From the NCBI GenBank assembly GCA_004195305.1, contig SDWN01000009.1, forward strand, positions 1 through 5,158: a stretch of DNA of 5,158 nt, written 5' to 3'. Shown piece by piece: positions 1-5,158 of the stretch. Below the pieces are notes generated by a model that ran no database searches, was not told the origin of the DNA, and saw only the letters and a program-made list of their open reading frames with translations. The stretch is from Neptunomonas sp. Its GTDB lineage: Bacteria > Pseudomonadota > Gammaproteobacteria > Pseudomonadales > Balneatricaceae. The first letter of the stretch is position 1, and each line of letters starts with the position of its first letter. The translations under genes and the position numbers were made by a program.

Positions 1-209
1 TAAGGCGCTAAAGACGGTGAAATATCGTAGTGCTTCAGCCAGTCAAAGGTTGCCGAGTCCGCAGTCGCTGTCGCAAATGCGATAAACAGATGTTGCGGAT
101 AGTCCTGTAATGGTAAGAAGCGGACTGACCAAAGCGTGCCTAAAACGGCTCCGCATAGAAGCAATGCACATAGTGCAAAAGCCCTGTTAGGCAACCTTGT
201 TTTATGCAT
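1..209 (-). CDS. N-terminal part of a membrane protein (runs off left edge)
   Basis: Only the first 69 codons are in the window and the reading frame is open to the left edge. It starts at an ATG (209-207); an in-frame TGA lies just four codons upstream, so no earlier start exists. The Shine-Dalgarno signal is poor (only AAAG directly before the ATG). The protein begins with a short basic segment (MHKTRLPNR), then a hydrophobic helix at about residues 10-28, which fits an uncleaved signal anchor or first membrane span. Residues 32-41 read LPLQDYPQHL. A D-x-P-x-H-L motif just after the first membrane span is reminiscent of multi-pass GT-C-like glycosyltransferases and related polytopic membrane proteins, but that is inference from a short stretch. 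It is transcribed divergently from the dioxygenase gene. I do not recognise a specific family, and the rest of the protein would be needed to name it. Confidence 0.7.
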   Translation of the reverse strand, partial: MHKTRLPNRAFALCALLLCGAVLGTLWSVRFLPLQDYPQHLFIAFATATADSATFDWLKHYDISPSLAP

Positions 210-277
210 CTTTATAGCTCAGTCGTGAGAGTTTTACGGATGATATCAATCGCTTGTCTTCAGGTGTAGTTATGTAG

Positions 278-307
278 TGAACATTTATCCTTAGTCCCCC
301 CTATAAA
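278..307 (+). promoter_or_regulatory. Possible weak sigma-70-type promoter for the dioxygenase gene
   Basis: Within the 152-base divergent gap (210-361) there is a TATAAA at 302-307, with TGAACA (four of six matches to the -35 consensus) 18 bases upstream at 278-283. Position and spacing suit transcription of the rightward gene at 362. It is a weak match in an AT-rich stretch and could be chance. No convincing promoter for the leftward gene and no clear operator palindrome was seen in the same gap. Confidence 0.22.
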
Positions 308-361
308 TAGACTACACGGAGGCCGCTTGAATCTTGGCTAAACAACCGCCGCAGTGCCAAG

Positions 362-1171
362 ATGACTGAGAGTCATCTACCTTTTCCTGCGGGGCATCGC
401 ATGGTCACTCCAGAAGCTTTTTCTTACCTGACTGGGCAGCGTTTGCAGGCCTTGCACCAAGACGGCTTTGTGCTGCTGCCCAGGGTCTTGGATAATGCTC
501 AAATCGGTGCCGTGCGTACGGCGATCGATGCTCTTGAACCGGTGCACTGGGACTATAGCGGCCTGCTCGATCATTACAAATGCGTATTCAACCGTGATCC
601 GGCCTGGTTACCGTTTATCGACCTACGCGGGGTGATTGAGCTGGCAGAGGCGGCCCTAGGCGCGGATTGCCACGTTATTGGTCAAACCGCCTGGCGCTGT
701 CATCCAGGCTTTGTTGGCGCCGAACTGCATCTGGATTATCTGGTGATGCCACTGCCGGAAAGGCTGCTGGCCGACGCGAGCTTCGAATTCCCCATGCAGA
801 TCTGTACAGCACAGCTGTATCTGGATGATATCGATCTCGATCTGTGCCCGACTCGGGTGATTCCGGGCAGCCACCGCGCCGGGCGGCCACCTGCCGCCAG
901 CGAAACCCAATGGCAAGGCCGCCCGACTCAGGCCGTGCTGTGCCGGGCAGGAGACGTACTGATGTTCCGCAGCGAACTCTGGCACGCTGGCAGTTGCAAC
1001 CGCACACGCGACCGCACACGTTATCTATTACAGGTGCACTACGGTCGGCGCATGGTGGCGCAGAAATTCTCGCCCTATCTGCATTGGCAGTTTAACCCCG
1101 CCGTGCTGGCCGCGGCCACAACACGACAACGGCGCCTACTTGGTGATCATAAAGAAGCGGAATACGACTAA
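362..1171 (+). CDS. Phytanoyl-CoA dioxygenase (PhyH) family Fe(II)/2-oxoglutarate oxygenase
   Basis: This 269-residue protein carries the marks of the PhyH family, cytoplasmic non-haem iron enzymes that couple decarboxylation of 2-oxoglutarate to hydroxylation of a small-molecule substrate. After an N-terminal helix (LTGQRLQALHQDGFVLLP, 23-40, the usual 'DGF/Y-V' opening) comes the HxD iron motif as LHLDY with H123 and D125. The family signature VIPGSHRAG lies at 166-174, the distal iron-binding histidine is H208 in LWHAG, and the likely 2-oxoglutarate arginine is R218 or R220. Length is normal for the family. The ATG at 362 has no good Shine-Dalgarno; the only strong one, GGAGG at 318-322, is about 39 bases away. 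The frame is open back to a TAG at 308 with no other start. Met14 (ATG at 401), preceded by GCGGGG and by the natural start of the domain, is a reasonable alternative. thpR follows 69 bases later. The substrate cannot be told from sequence. Confidence 0.88.
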   Translation: MTESHLPFPAGHRMVTPEAFSYLTGQRLQALHQDGFVLLPRVLDNAQIGAVRTAIDALEPVHWDYSGLLDHYKCVFNRDPAWLPFIDLRGVIELAEAALGADCHVIGQTAWRCHPGFVGAELHLDYLVMPLPERLLADASFEFPMQICTAQLYLDDIDLDLCPTRVIPGSHRAGRPPAASETQWQGRPTQAVLCRAGDVLMFRSELWHAGSCNRTRDRTRYLLQVHYGRRMVAQKFSPYLHWQFNPAVLAAATTRQRRLLGDHKEAEYD

Positions 1172-1227
1172 CCCGTGGGGCGATGATCTGTCATGCAGTT
1201 GCTGGGCTGAACCAAGGCCGTCGATAC

Positions 1228-1233
1228 AGAGGA
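1228..1233 (+). promoter_or_regulatory. Ribosome binding site of thpR
   Basis: AGAGGA ends seven bases before the ATG at 1241. This supports that start over the out-of-frame ATG at 1236. Confidence 0.6.
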
Positions 1234-1240
1234 CGATGTT

Positions 1241-1789
1241 ATGGATCACCCCGCACCCCGTGAGCAGGCCGAGCCCTGCAAACGGCTGTTTTTCGCTCTG
1301 TCCTGCAGTGAGGCGCAGCGCACTGCCATTGCGCAATGGCGGCGTGAGCTTGGGCTGCGTTATGGCCGCCCAGTGGCCTCAGAAAACTTCCACCTGACCC
1401 TGATGTTTCTGGGCGCTGTGCCCTTGTCGCAGATTGCGACCGTCTGCACCGCCGCTGCCAGTGTTCGAGCTTCCGGTGAGCTGTTGACAGTGGCGCTGGA
1501 CCGTCTGGACCGCTGGCGCCGCGCCAACATCCTGCTGTTGGCGCCAAAGCAAGAGCCGCTGGCGTTACAGCAATTGGTTTCCAATCTGCAGCAGGCGCTG
1601 CTACCACTAGCGCTGGTAAGCGCTCCCAAGGCGTTTCGGCCGCACCTGACCTTGGCGCGGGGCTACCGGGTCGAGGTGCCGGAATCGAAAACCCCACCAG
1701 ATTTTCAGCTAAGCTGCAGGCACTTCACCCTGTTTGAATCGCACCAAGGCCGGTATCGGCCGGTGGCAGAATGGCCGCTGACGCCATAA
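1241..1789 (+). CDS. thpR: RNA 2',3'-cyclic phosphodiesterase (ThpR, formerly LigT)
   Basis: A 182-residue member of the 2H phosphoesterase superfamily, matching the usual ThpR length of about 180. Both hallmark HxTx motifs are present and intact: HLTLMFLG with H51 and T53, and RPHLTLAR with H135 and T137. They are about 84 residues apart, as expected for the two halves of the bilobal fold. The opening KRLFFALSCSEAQR (14-27), the N-F-H context of the first motif, and the C-terminal LFES (164-167) before a basic RYRP segment also fit the family. ThpR hydrolyses RNA 2',3'-cyclic phosphate ends to 2'-phosphomonoesters; historically the enzyme was noted as a 2'-5' RNA ligase. It is cytoplasmic. 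The ATG has a good ribosome binding site. The gene lies 69 bases behind the PhyH-type gene on the same strand and may share its transcript; no functional link between them is evident. Confidence 0.95.
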   Translation: MDHPAPREQAEPCKRLFFALSCSEAQRTAIAQWRRELGLRYGRPVASENFHLTLMFLGAVPLSQIATVCTAAASVRASGELLTVALDRLDRWRRANILLLAPKQEPLALQQLVSNLQQALLPLALVSAPKAFRPHLTLARGYRVEVPESKTPPDFQLSCRHFTLFESHQGRYRPVAEWPLTP

Positions 1790-1866
1790 GTGCAGCGGCC
1801 TGCTATCCGCGCGTAGCGCTAACCAGAATATCCTCAAGCCTATTCATCGATTGCTATTGCATCAGC

Positions 1867-1884
1867 GTCCAACCTGAATTGGAC
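1867..1884. terminator. Small hairpin in the convergent gap
   Basis: GTCCAA (1867-1872) and TTGGAC (1879-1884) form a perfect six-base stem with a six-base loop. It lies between the ends of the converging thpR and barrel genes (gap 1790-1966), where terminators are expected. There is no T tract directly after it on either strand, so it is at best a weak terminator. It may act together with the second hairpin about 20 bases on. Confidence 0.3.
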
Positions 1885-1905
1885 GAAAATAAAGATCATA
1901 TTTTA

Positions 1906-1921
1906 CCGCTTGTTTTAGCGG
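1906..1921. terminator. Second hairpin in the convergent gap
   Basis: CCGCT (1906-1910) and AGCGG (1917-1921) pair around a six-base loop (TGTTTT). Rightward transcripts would continue with CGTTTAGTTT, a broken T-rich run, so this is the better candidate terminator for thpR. Leftward transcripts would run into TAAAATATG, which is not a T tract. Besides these two hairpins I see nothing else in 1790-1966. Confidence 0.33.
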
Positions 1922-1966
1922 CGTTTAGTTTGGCAAATTGGATTTAGTTCAATAAATAGCCACGAG

Positions 1967-2875
1967 CTATAAACGCCATTCCAATCCTAGCATCAAGCTC
2001 TGGCTGTCCCATTTGGCTTGATTGAGTCGGGTATCGGTAATCGATCCATCACTGAGGAAGGTGCGGTCGAACCCTGGATCGGTTTCAAACTCACGCCACT
2101 CATATTCCAGTCTCCAGCCGAAGGCTCCAGCGTTGGCTGAGCGATAACCAAGGCGCACCGCATCGCCACGACTATCAGCCTGGTGGATAAAGCTGACCGG
2201 GTGCTGGAAATCCGTGCGTAAGTTCCAGTTCGCTTGGGCATCATAGATGCCTTGATGGTATGAATAGCCAAAGAACAACTCACCGAATGACAGCTGTTTG
2301 TAGCGGTACTCGAAACCTACCGAAGCACTCTCCCAAGCGCTGTCATAACGTGAGTTTAGCCCCGCAAGTCTAGCCGTTAAAGTGGCTAGTGGTTCGCCGC
2401 TGTCGCTGAAGGTTTGAGTGCCGTTAGTCATCACCGTGTCGAGTTCACTGCGTTCGAGCCCCAGCACGACGCCTAATCGGTGTTTTCCAGCGTCGAAATC
2501 ACGGTGCAGGCCTAGCTGGCCTGAATACTGGCGATAGCCTTCATCGGAAACCTGGCCATCAGAGCGGGAGAATAGACCGGTACGGTTGTCACTGTTGTAA
2601 TCAGAATCGATATAGCTACCATCACTCAGATCAGAGTTTTGGTAGTTTGCGGTGGCGCTCATGAGCCAAGGGGAGCTCTCTCTCAGACGGTAAGCCAGCT
2701 CCAATCCTATACCCGCACCTATGGATTGCATGTTTCGGTATTCAAGTTCAGACAGTACATTGGGAACCATCTGTCCGCTAAGGTCGCTGGCTATATTCCA
2801 CGACAGAGCATGGTTGGCAATCGTTGGTTGTATCAGAAATACACAGCTCAATAATGTGGTGCTGCATATACTCAC
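1967..2875 (-). CDS. Outer-membrane beta-barrel protein, omptin-like / Protochlamydia-OMP type
   Basis: A 302-residue protein with an N-terminal export signal (hydrophobic 7-18, likely cleaved after about A20-A23), then alternating amphipathic strands rich in Tyr, Trp, Gly and Asp loops, and ending GLEWRL, close to the aromatic C-terminal strand of outer-membrane barrels. The opening (SDLSGQ-type start, LSELEYRNMQS at 41-51) and the loop DGSYIDSDYNSDNRTGLFSRSD (85-106) resemble omptin-fold proteins and the Protochlamydia outer-membrane-protein family. D90 and D92 sit where the OmpT D83/D85 pair would be, and D222/H225 (TDFQHP) roughly where its Asp-His pair lies. That alignment is by eye, so protease activity is not claimed; it may be a porin-like or binding barrel. 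The start is GTG at 2875: a stop lies four codons upstream and AGAGG is at proper spacing. Unusually, the signal peptide has no basic residue. The gene follows the DUF1566 cluster and overlaps the stop of its decayed last member. Confidence 0.72.
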   Translation of the reverse strand: MSICSTTLLSCVFLIQPTIANHALSWNIASDLSGQMVPNVLSELEYRNMQSIGAGIGLELAYRLRESSPWLMSATANYQNSDLSDGSYIDSDYNSDNRTGLFSRSDGQVSDEGYRQYSGQLGLHRDFDAGKHRLGVVLGLERSELDTVMTNGTQTFSDSGEPLATLTARLAGLNSRYDSAWESASVGFEYRYKQLSFGELFFGYSYHQGIYDAQANWNLRTDFQHPVSFIHQADSRGDAVRLGYRSANAGAFGWRLEYEWREFETDPGFDRTFLSDGSITDTRLNQAKWDSQSLMLGLEWRL

Positions 2876-3155
2876 TAGAGACCTCTACGGATTAAACGAA
2901 CAGACTGCATATTGGAACCGCCTGACTCTTCACCAGCCGCGAAGTTAATGATCTAGACATTAGAGCTACGGGCTTGTGGAGAGGTAGTCCAATTTTCATC
3001 AATTCGAGTATTTGGGAGTACATGGCTGTTTATTACAGGGAAGAAGTCGGTAGTCTCTACGATCGTAATTAGCTCTTTGATAGACGCCAATCGCGATAGC
3101 CAGAAAAGCCGCTCTCATGAGCTAAGCTAAGCGTTTCAGCGAGAGTATACCAATT
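2875..3155 (-). pseudogene. Decayed DUF1566/Lcl_C domain gene (5'-truncated, frameshifted, internal stop)
   Basis: No intact reading frame fills this stretch, but the minus strand encodes the C-terminal half of a DUF1566 domain in pieces. From 3155 to 3081 one frame reads NWYTLAETLSLAHESG then FSGYRDWRL, matching the W..A..A...GYSDWRL part of the domain. A second frame from 3081 to 2956 continues IKELITIVETT, PVINSHVLPNT, NWTTSPQARSSNV; compare IKELRSLVEES, PAINSIRFPNT, YWSSS in the intact neighbour. Only two bases remain between the Arg of WR and the Ile of IKEL where WRLPNIKEL needs nine, so about seven bases are lost. At 2955-2953 a TAG stands exactly where the neighbour has the Trp of WAVSF. 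After it the frame continues with IINFAAGEESGG and ends MQSVRLIRRGL before TAG at 2877-2875, the family's usual VRLVRG ending. The N-terminal half (signal peptide, TGLMWKQC segment) is missing. It resembles the 219-residue neighbour more than the Fn3 protein. Confidence 0.85.
2882..2886 (-). promoter_or_regulatory. Ribosome binding site of the barrel gene, inside the decayed DUF1566 copy
   Basis: On the minus strand AGAGG (2886-2882) ends six bases before the GTG at 2875. It decides the GTG start, since no ATG is available. The same bases were the Arg-Gly codons at the end of the upstream DUF1566 remnant, whose TAG stop (2877-2875) shares a base with the GTG as TAGTG. This is a classic translational-coupling layout. 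Confidence 0.65.
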
Positions 3156-3169
3156 CTTTATTTTAAAAA

Positions 3170-3829
3170 TTATGGGGAGTTTCGTACTAGCCGCAAGGCG
3201 GAATTAAAGTCGTTATCACGTTGTGTTAACTTAATGTTACTGTCATAGAAACTCACCGCCCATGCGGACATTTGGCCGTAGGTGACGTCAATCGAAGATG
3301 ACCAATAATTCACTCCTGATGTGTTAGGGAAGCGAATGCTATTGATAGCAGGACCATAACAGCTTTCTTCTACTAAAGAACGTAGCTCTTTAATATTGGG
3401 TAGACGCCAGTCGGAGTATCCTCCCCACTGGTTGATGTTCACTGTTTCTGCATGTTGCAAGGCCTGACCCCAAGTATAGCGAGCTGCCTCACCGCTGCAG
3501 TTACTGTCATCAGCCTGGCCTTCGCTACACTGTTTCCACATCAATCCCGTTTCTGTATCAGTGATAGTACCCTTACCATTATCCTGCAGCTGACTATTCG
3601 GAGTCGAAGGCGGAATTCCTATGACGCATGCAGAATAGGCCAGTTTTGGAACAAGTGTTGATAATAAAAGCATTAATTTAAATAAATTGTTCACATTATA
3701 CAATTTTCTTTCCGGATTTTTTTTTGCATGATTGTAGATTGCTTTATTGAGTCCATCAATCGCCATATGACGTCGCTTGAAAAAGTGCATTTTTCTACCC
3801 CGTAGTAAAAATATTATTCCCATAGTCAC
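3170..3829 (-). CDS. Exported DUF1566 (Lcl C-terminal) domain protein
   Basis: The longest frame gives 219 residues. A signal-peptide-like segment is at 47-66 (NNLFKLMLLLSTLVPKLAYS), and the rest is essentially one DUF1566/Lcl_C domain (about 86-216). Landmarks are TDTETGLMWKQC (90-101), GGYSDWRLPNIKELRSLV (136-153), FPNT (167-170), YWSSS (175-179), WAVSF (190-194) and the terminal RLVR (213-216). Four cysteines after the signal (68, 101, 111, 157) suggest disulfides, so a periplasmic, surface or secreted location. The domain is named after the Legionella collagen-like adhesin and occurs in exported, often adhesive, proteins; a ligand for this one is unknown. The start is doubtful: GTG at 3829 and ATGs at 3823 and 3790 would put about 45 basic residues before the signal peptide. 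TTG at 3703 (preceded by GGAAAG) or GTG at 3694 gives a normal signal peptide. I keep the outer bound because none is decisive. It lies 66 bases behind the Fn3-DUF1566 gene and just ahead of a decayed sister copy. Confidence 0.85.
   Translation of the reverse strand: MTMGIIFLLRGRKMHFFKRRHMAIDGLNKAIYNHAKKNPERKLYNVNNLFKLMLLLSTLVPKLAYSACVIGIPPSTPNSQLQDNGKGTITDTETGLMWKQCSEGQADDSNCSGEAARYTWGQALQHAETVNINQWGGYSDWRLPNIKELRSLVEESCYGPAINSIRFPNTSGVNYWSSSIDVTYGQMSAWAVSFYDSNIKLTQRDNDFNSALRLVRNSP
3717..3725 (-). repeat. A9 homopolymer in the 5' part of the DUF1566 gene
   Basis: Nine consecutive A on the coding strand (T9 on the plus strand) encode Ala-Lys-Lys-Asn at about residues 35-38, just upstream of the likely true start and signal peptide. 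Runs this long are prone to slippage. If translation begins upstream, a one-base change would switch the protein off; if it begins at 3703 or 3694, the run is untranslated. Confidence 0.6.
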
Positions 3830-3895
3830 TATTCCAAAGCGTATTTATAGCAGTAATAAAACTCATGCAGTAGTTTTTTTATTGCTTAAACATGA

Positions 3896-5158
3896 CTAGT
3901 TTGGGCCTCTCACTAATCTCACCGAATAACGGGAGTTGCGACGACCATGAGGGTCTGTTTGGCCATCTGAAAAAATGACTCTTTGGATGTTTTCTGGTTG
4001 CCTAGCATAGCCAGTGGATGACCAGTATATATATGGATCCGATGAATTGGGGAAATAGGCAGTGTCAATGGCAGGGTTCGATCTACCATAATTGATAATG
4101 CTTTGTAGTTCCTTTAATTTGGGTACCCTCCAGTCGTTAAAACCGCATAAGTTTTCATTATTACTGCTGTTAACCAGCAGGTCCCAATCTTTATAAAAAT
4201 CAGTTCCGTAAGGGTCAGCGCCAACCCCTCCCCAACGGTAACTATTGTCCTTATCATGGATGCCGCCATCGTCGGTTTTAACCTCCCAGACACGGCCTGT
4301 GACATTATCTCGTACGCAGCTCCAACTTAAAGCATCAGCTGGAAGGCTACTGCCACCTATATCAAGCTTAGTAAAGTTGAAACCTGCATCCCCATCGCTG
4401 TGGTCTAGATGGGTAGCATCACGGCCGTGGGAGCAGTCTTGCTGAGCAATGGTTTCACCGCTGCAATTTAGATTGTTTCCATTAGGGTAGTCGCCGCCTG
4501 GGGTGATTCCTGTATCGTTGAGTCTTCCAATGGATACGATGACCGGCAAAGGAAGAGCAGGTGTAGCCTTGACTTCGATACTGGGAATGCTTTCAAGTGA
4601 ATCCAATTCGCTACGAATTGGATCATTAATGCTGCTAACTACAAAATAGTAGCTGGTATCGATATCAAGGTTGGATACAGAATGGTTGGTGCCGGCAATT
4701 CCTTGCAGCAGTGTTCCGCCTGAATAGATGGCGTAACTCTCTAAATTTATGGGATCACCGAAGCTTTGCTCTGCGTAATAGATGTTGTAACTGGTGGCGC
4801 CTTGAACTCGATCCCAAGACAGATCCACCCACGCAGTTCCTGCTTGCGCCCTTACATTACCAGGTGGTAGTAAACCGCCTGGAGGGATAAATGATTGTAT
4901 CATTTCGGCATCTAGGATCGGGTTGAACACATCTTCGGTAGGAATCATCGTGATGAACTCATCCCGTGCCCATTTAGAGGCCATTTCTTGCGGCGTGTAA
5001 CTCTCGTCCAAAACGATTAGCTCGAACTGATCGTAAAAATTTTGTTGGTTCGTCCAAGCAGAGTAATCAGAGATGTTACTGAAGTAATAAGAATCTAGAG
5101 TAAAGCCGCCGTCGCTATTTAGAGGGGTGCTCTCCATCACGCTACTTGAATAATGGGT
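3896..5158 (-). CDS. Secreted/surface protein with fibronectin type III and DUF1566 (Lcl C-terminal) domains; 5' end outside window
   Basis: The frame stays open to the right edge (codons for THYSSS precede the GTG at 5140), and no signal peptide follows that GTG or the next ATG. The gene is therefore most likely cut by the window and this is its C-terminal part. Numbering from the GTG gives 414 residues. Residues 1-85 are acidic and aromatic-rich with no recognised domain. Residues 92-194 form a fibronectin type III-like domain (WVDLSWDRVQGATSYNIYYA at 104-123, TSYYFVV at 162-168, ending EVKATP). Residues 200-411 are a long-subtype DUF1566 domain: DNVTGRVWEVKTDDGG (278-293), YRWGG (301-305), CGFNDWRVPKLKEL (332-345), FPNSS (363-367), YWSST (372-376) and VRLVRGPN at the end. 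Cysteines 226, 236, 275 and 332 suggest disulfides. Fn3 plus a C-terminal binding domain is typical of exported adhesins or extracellular proteins. It is the first of three DUF1566 copies and probably heads or continues an operon. Confidence 0.87.
   Translation of the reverse strand, partial: THYSSSVMESTPLNSDGGFTLDSYYFSNISDYSAWTNQQNFYDQFELIVLDESYTPQEMASKWARDEFITMIPTEDVFNPILDAEMIQSFIPPGGLLPPGNVRAQAGTAWVDLSWDRVQGATSYNIYYAEQSFGDPINLESYAIYSGGTLLQGIAGTNHSVSNLDIDTSYYFVVSSINDPIRSELDSLESIPSIEVKATPALPLPVIVSIGRLNDTGITPGGDYPNGNNLNCSGETIAQQDCSHGRDATHLDHSDGDAGFNFTKLDIGGSSLPADALSWSCVRDNVTGRVWEVKTDDGGIHDKDNSYRWGGVGADPYGTDFYKDWDLLVNSSNNENLCGFNDWRVPKLKELQSIINYGRSNPAIDTAYFPNSSDPYIYWSSTGYARQPENIQRVIFSDGQTDPHGRRNSRYSVRLVRGPN

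Noticed and set aside
318..341. GGAGG followed by a TTG (327) as the start of a leader peptide or an upstream start of the PhyH gene.
   Set aside because: The TTG is out of frame with the PhyH gene and its frame closes after four codons; there is no attenuator-like structure around it.
656..1019. Minus-strand open frames of 109 and 114 codons, and a plus-strand frame 844-1095, over the PhyH gene.
   Set aside because: They lie inside the PhyH-family gene, whose motifs are intact, and show no recognisable protein features.
1239..1697. A 152-codon open frame on the minus strand over thpR.
   Set aside because: It is fully antisense to the well-supported thpR, and its Ala/Pro/Arg-rich composition is typical of a GC-rich shadow frame.
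2873..2910. MQSVRLIRRGL in the frame just upstream of the barrel gene looked like a lost basic n-region of its signal peptide, implying a frameshift in the barrel gene.
   Set aside because: The same frame extends further upstream as IINFAAGEESGG and the rest of a DUF1566 domain, so these residues are the normal VRLVRG-type end of that domain, not part of the barrel.
3623..3640. Cys68 after the signal peptide of the small DUF1566 protein as a lipoprotein attachment site.
   Set aside because: The preceding residues are A-Y-S-A-C, which lack the Leu/Val at -3 expected of a lipobox; signal peptidase I cleavage is more likely.
3830..3895. T-rich stretch between the two DUF1566 genes as a terminator.
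   Set aside because: The T run reads on the plus strand, opposite to transcription, and no stable inverted repeat precedes a T tract on the minus strand.
3170..5158. DUF1566 domains can be variable proteins of diversity-generating retroelements.
   Set aside because: No reverse transcriptase, template repeat or near-identical 3' repeat is visible in the window; the copies differ throughout, not only at adenine positions.

Overview
The window looks like chromosome from a gammaproteobacterium, possibly marine or environmental. This is inferred from the mix of ThpR, PhyH-family and Lcl_C/DUF1566 proteins plus an outer-membrane barrel. No 16S or other phylogenetic marker is present, so the assignment is soft. 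It splits into two parts that differ visibly in base composition.

Left part (about 1-1800), GC-rich and ordinary. A leftward gene for a membrane protein runs off the left edge; only its first 69 codons are visible. Across a 152-base divergent gap, two rightward genes follow: a phytanoyl-CoA dioxygenase (PhyH)-type Fe(II)/2-oxoglutarate oxygenase, then, 69 bases on, the RNA 2',3'-cyclic phosphodiesterase thpR. The pair may be co-transcribed, but nothing ties their functions together. A convergent gap with two small hairpins (1790-1966) separates them from the right part.

Right part (about 1967-5158), more AT-rich and entirely leftward. In transcription order it holds: (a) a secreted or surface protein with a fibronectin type III domain and a C-terminal DUF1566/Lcl_C domain, whose 5' end lies beyond the right edge; (b) a small exported protein that is mostly one DUF1566 domain; (c) a decayed third DUF1566 copy, which fills what would otherwise be a 294-base gap; and (d) an outer-membrane beta-barrel protein resembling the omptin-like/Protochlamydia-OMP type. 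The stop codon of copy (c) overlaps the GTG start of the barrel gene, and the barrel gene's ribosome binding site lies inside the last codons of (c).

The main result is this tandem DUF1566 cluster feeding into an outer-membrane barrel. The third copy has lost its 5' half, has a net 7-base loss in the conserved WRLPNIKEL motif and has a stop at the conserved tryptophan, yet its 3' end still serves the barrel gene. I infer a cell-surface or secreted adhesin/ligand-binding locus under ongoing gene turnover. No mobile element, CRISPR array, RNA gene or phage gene is visible.
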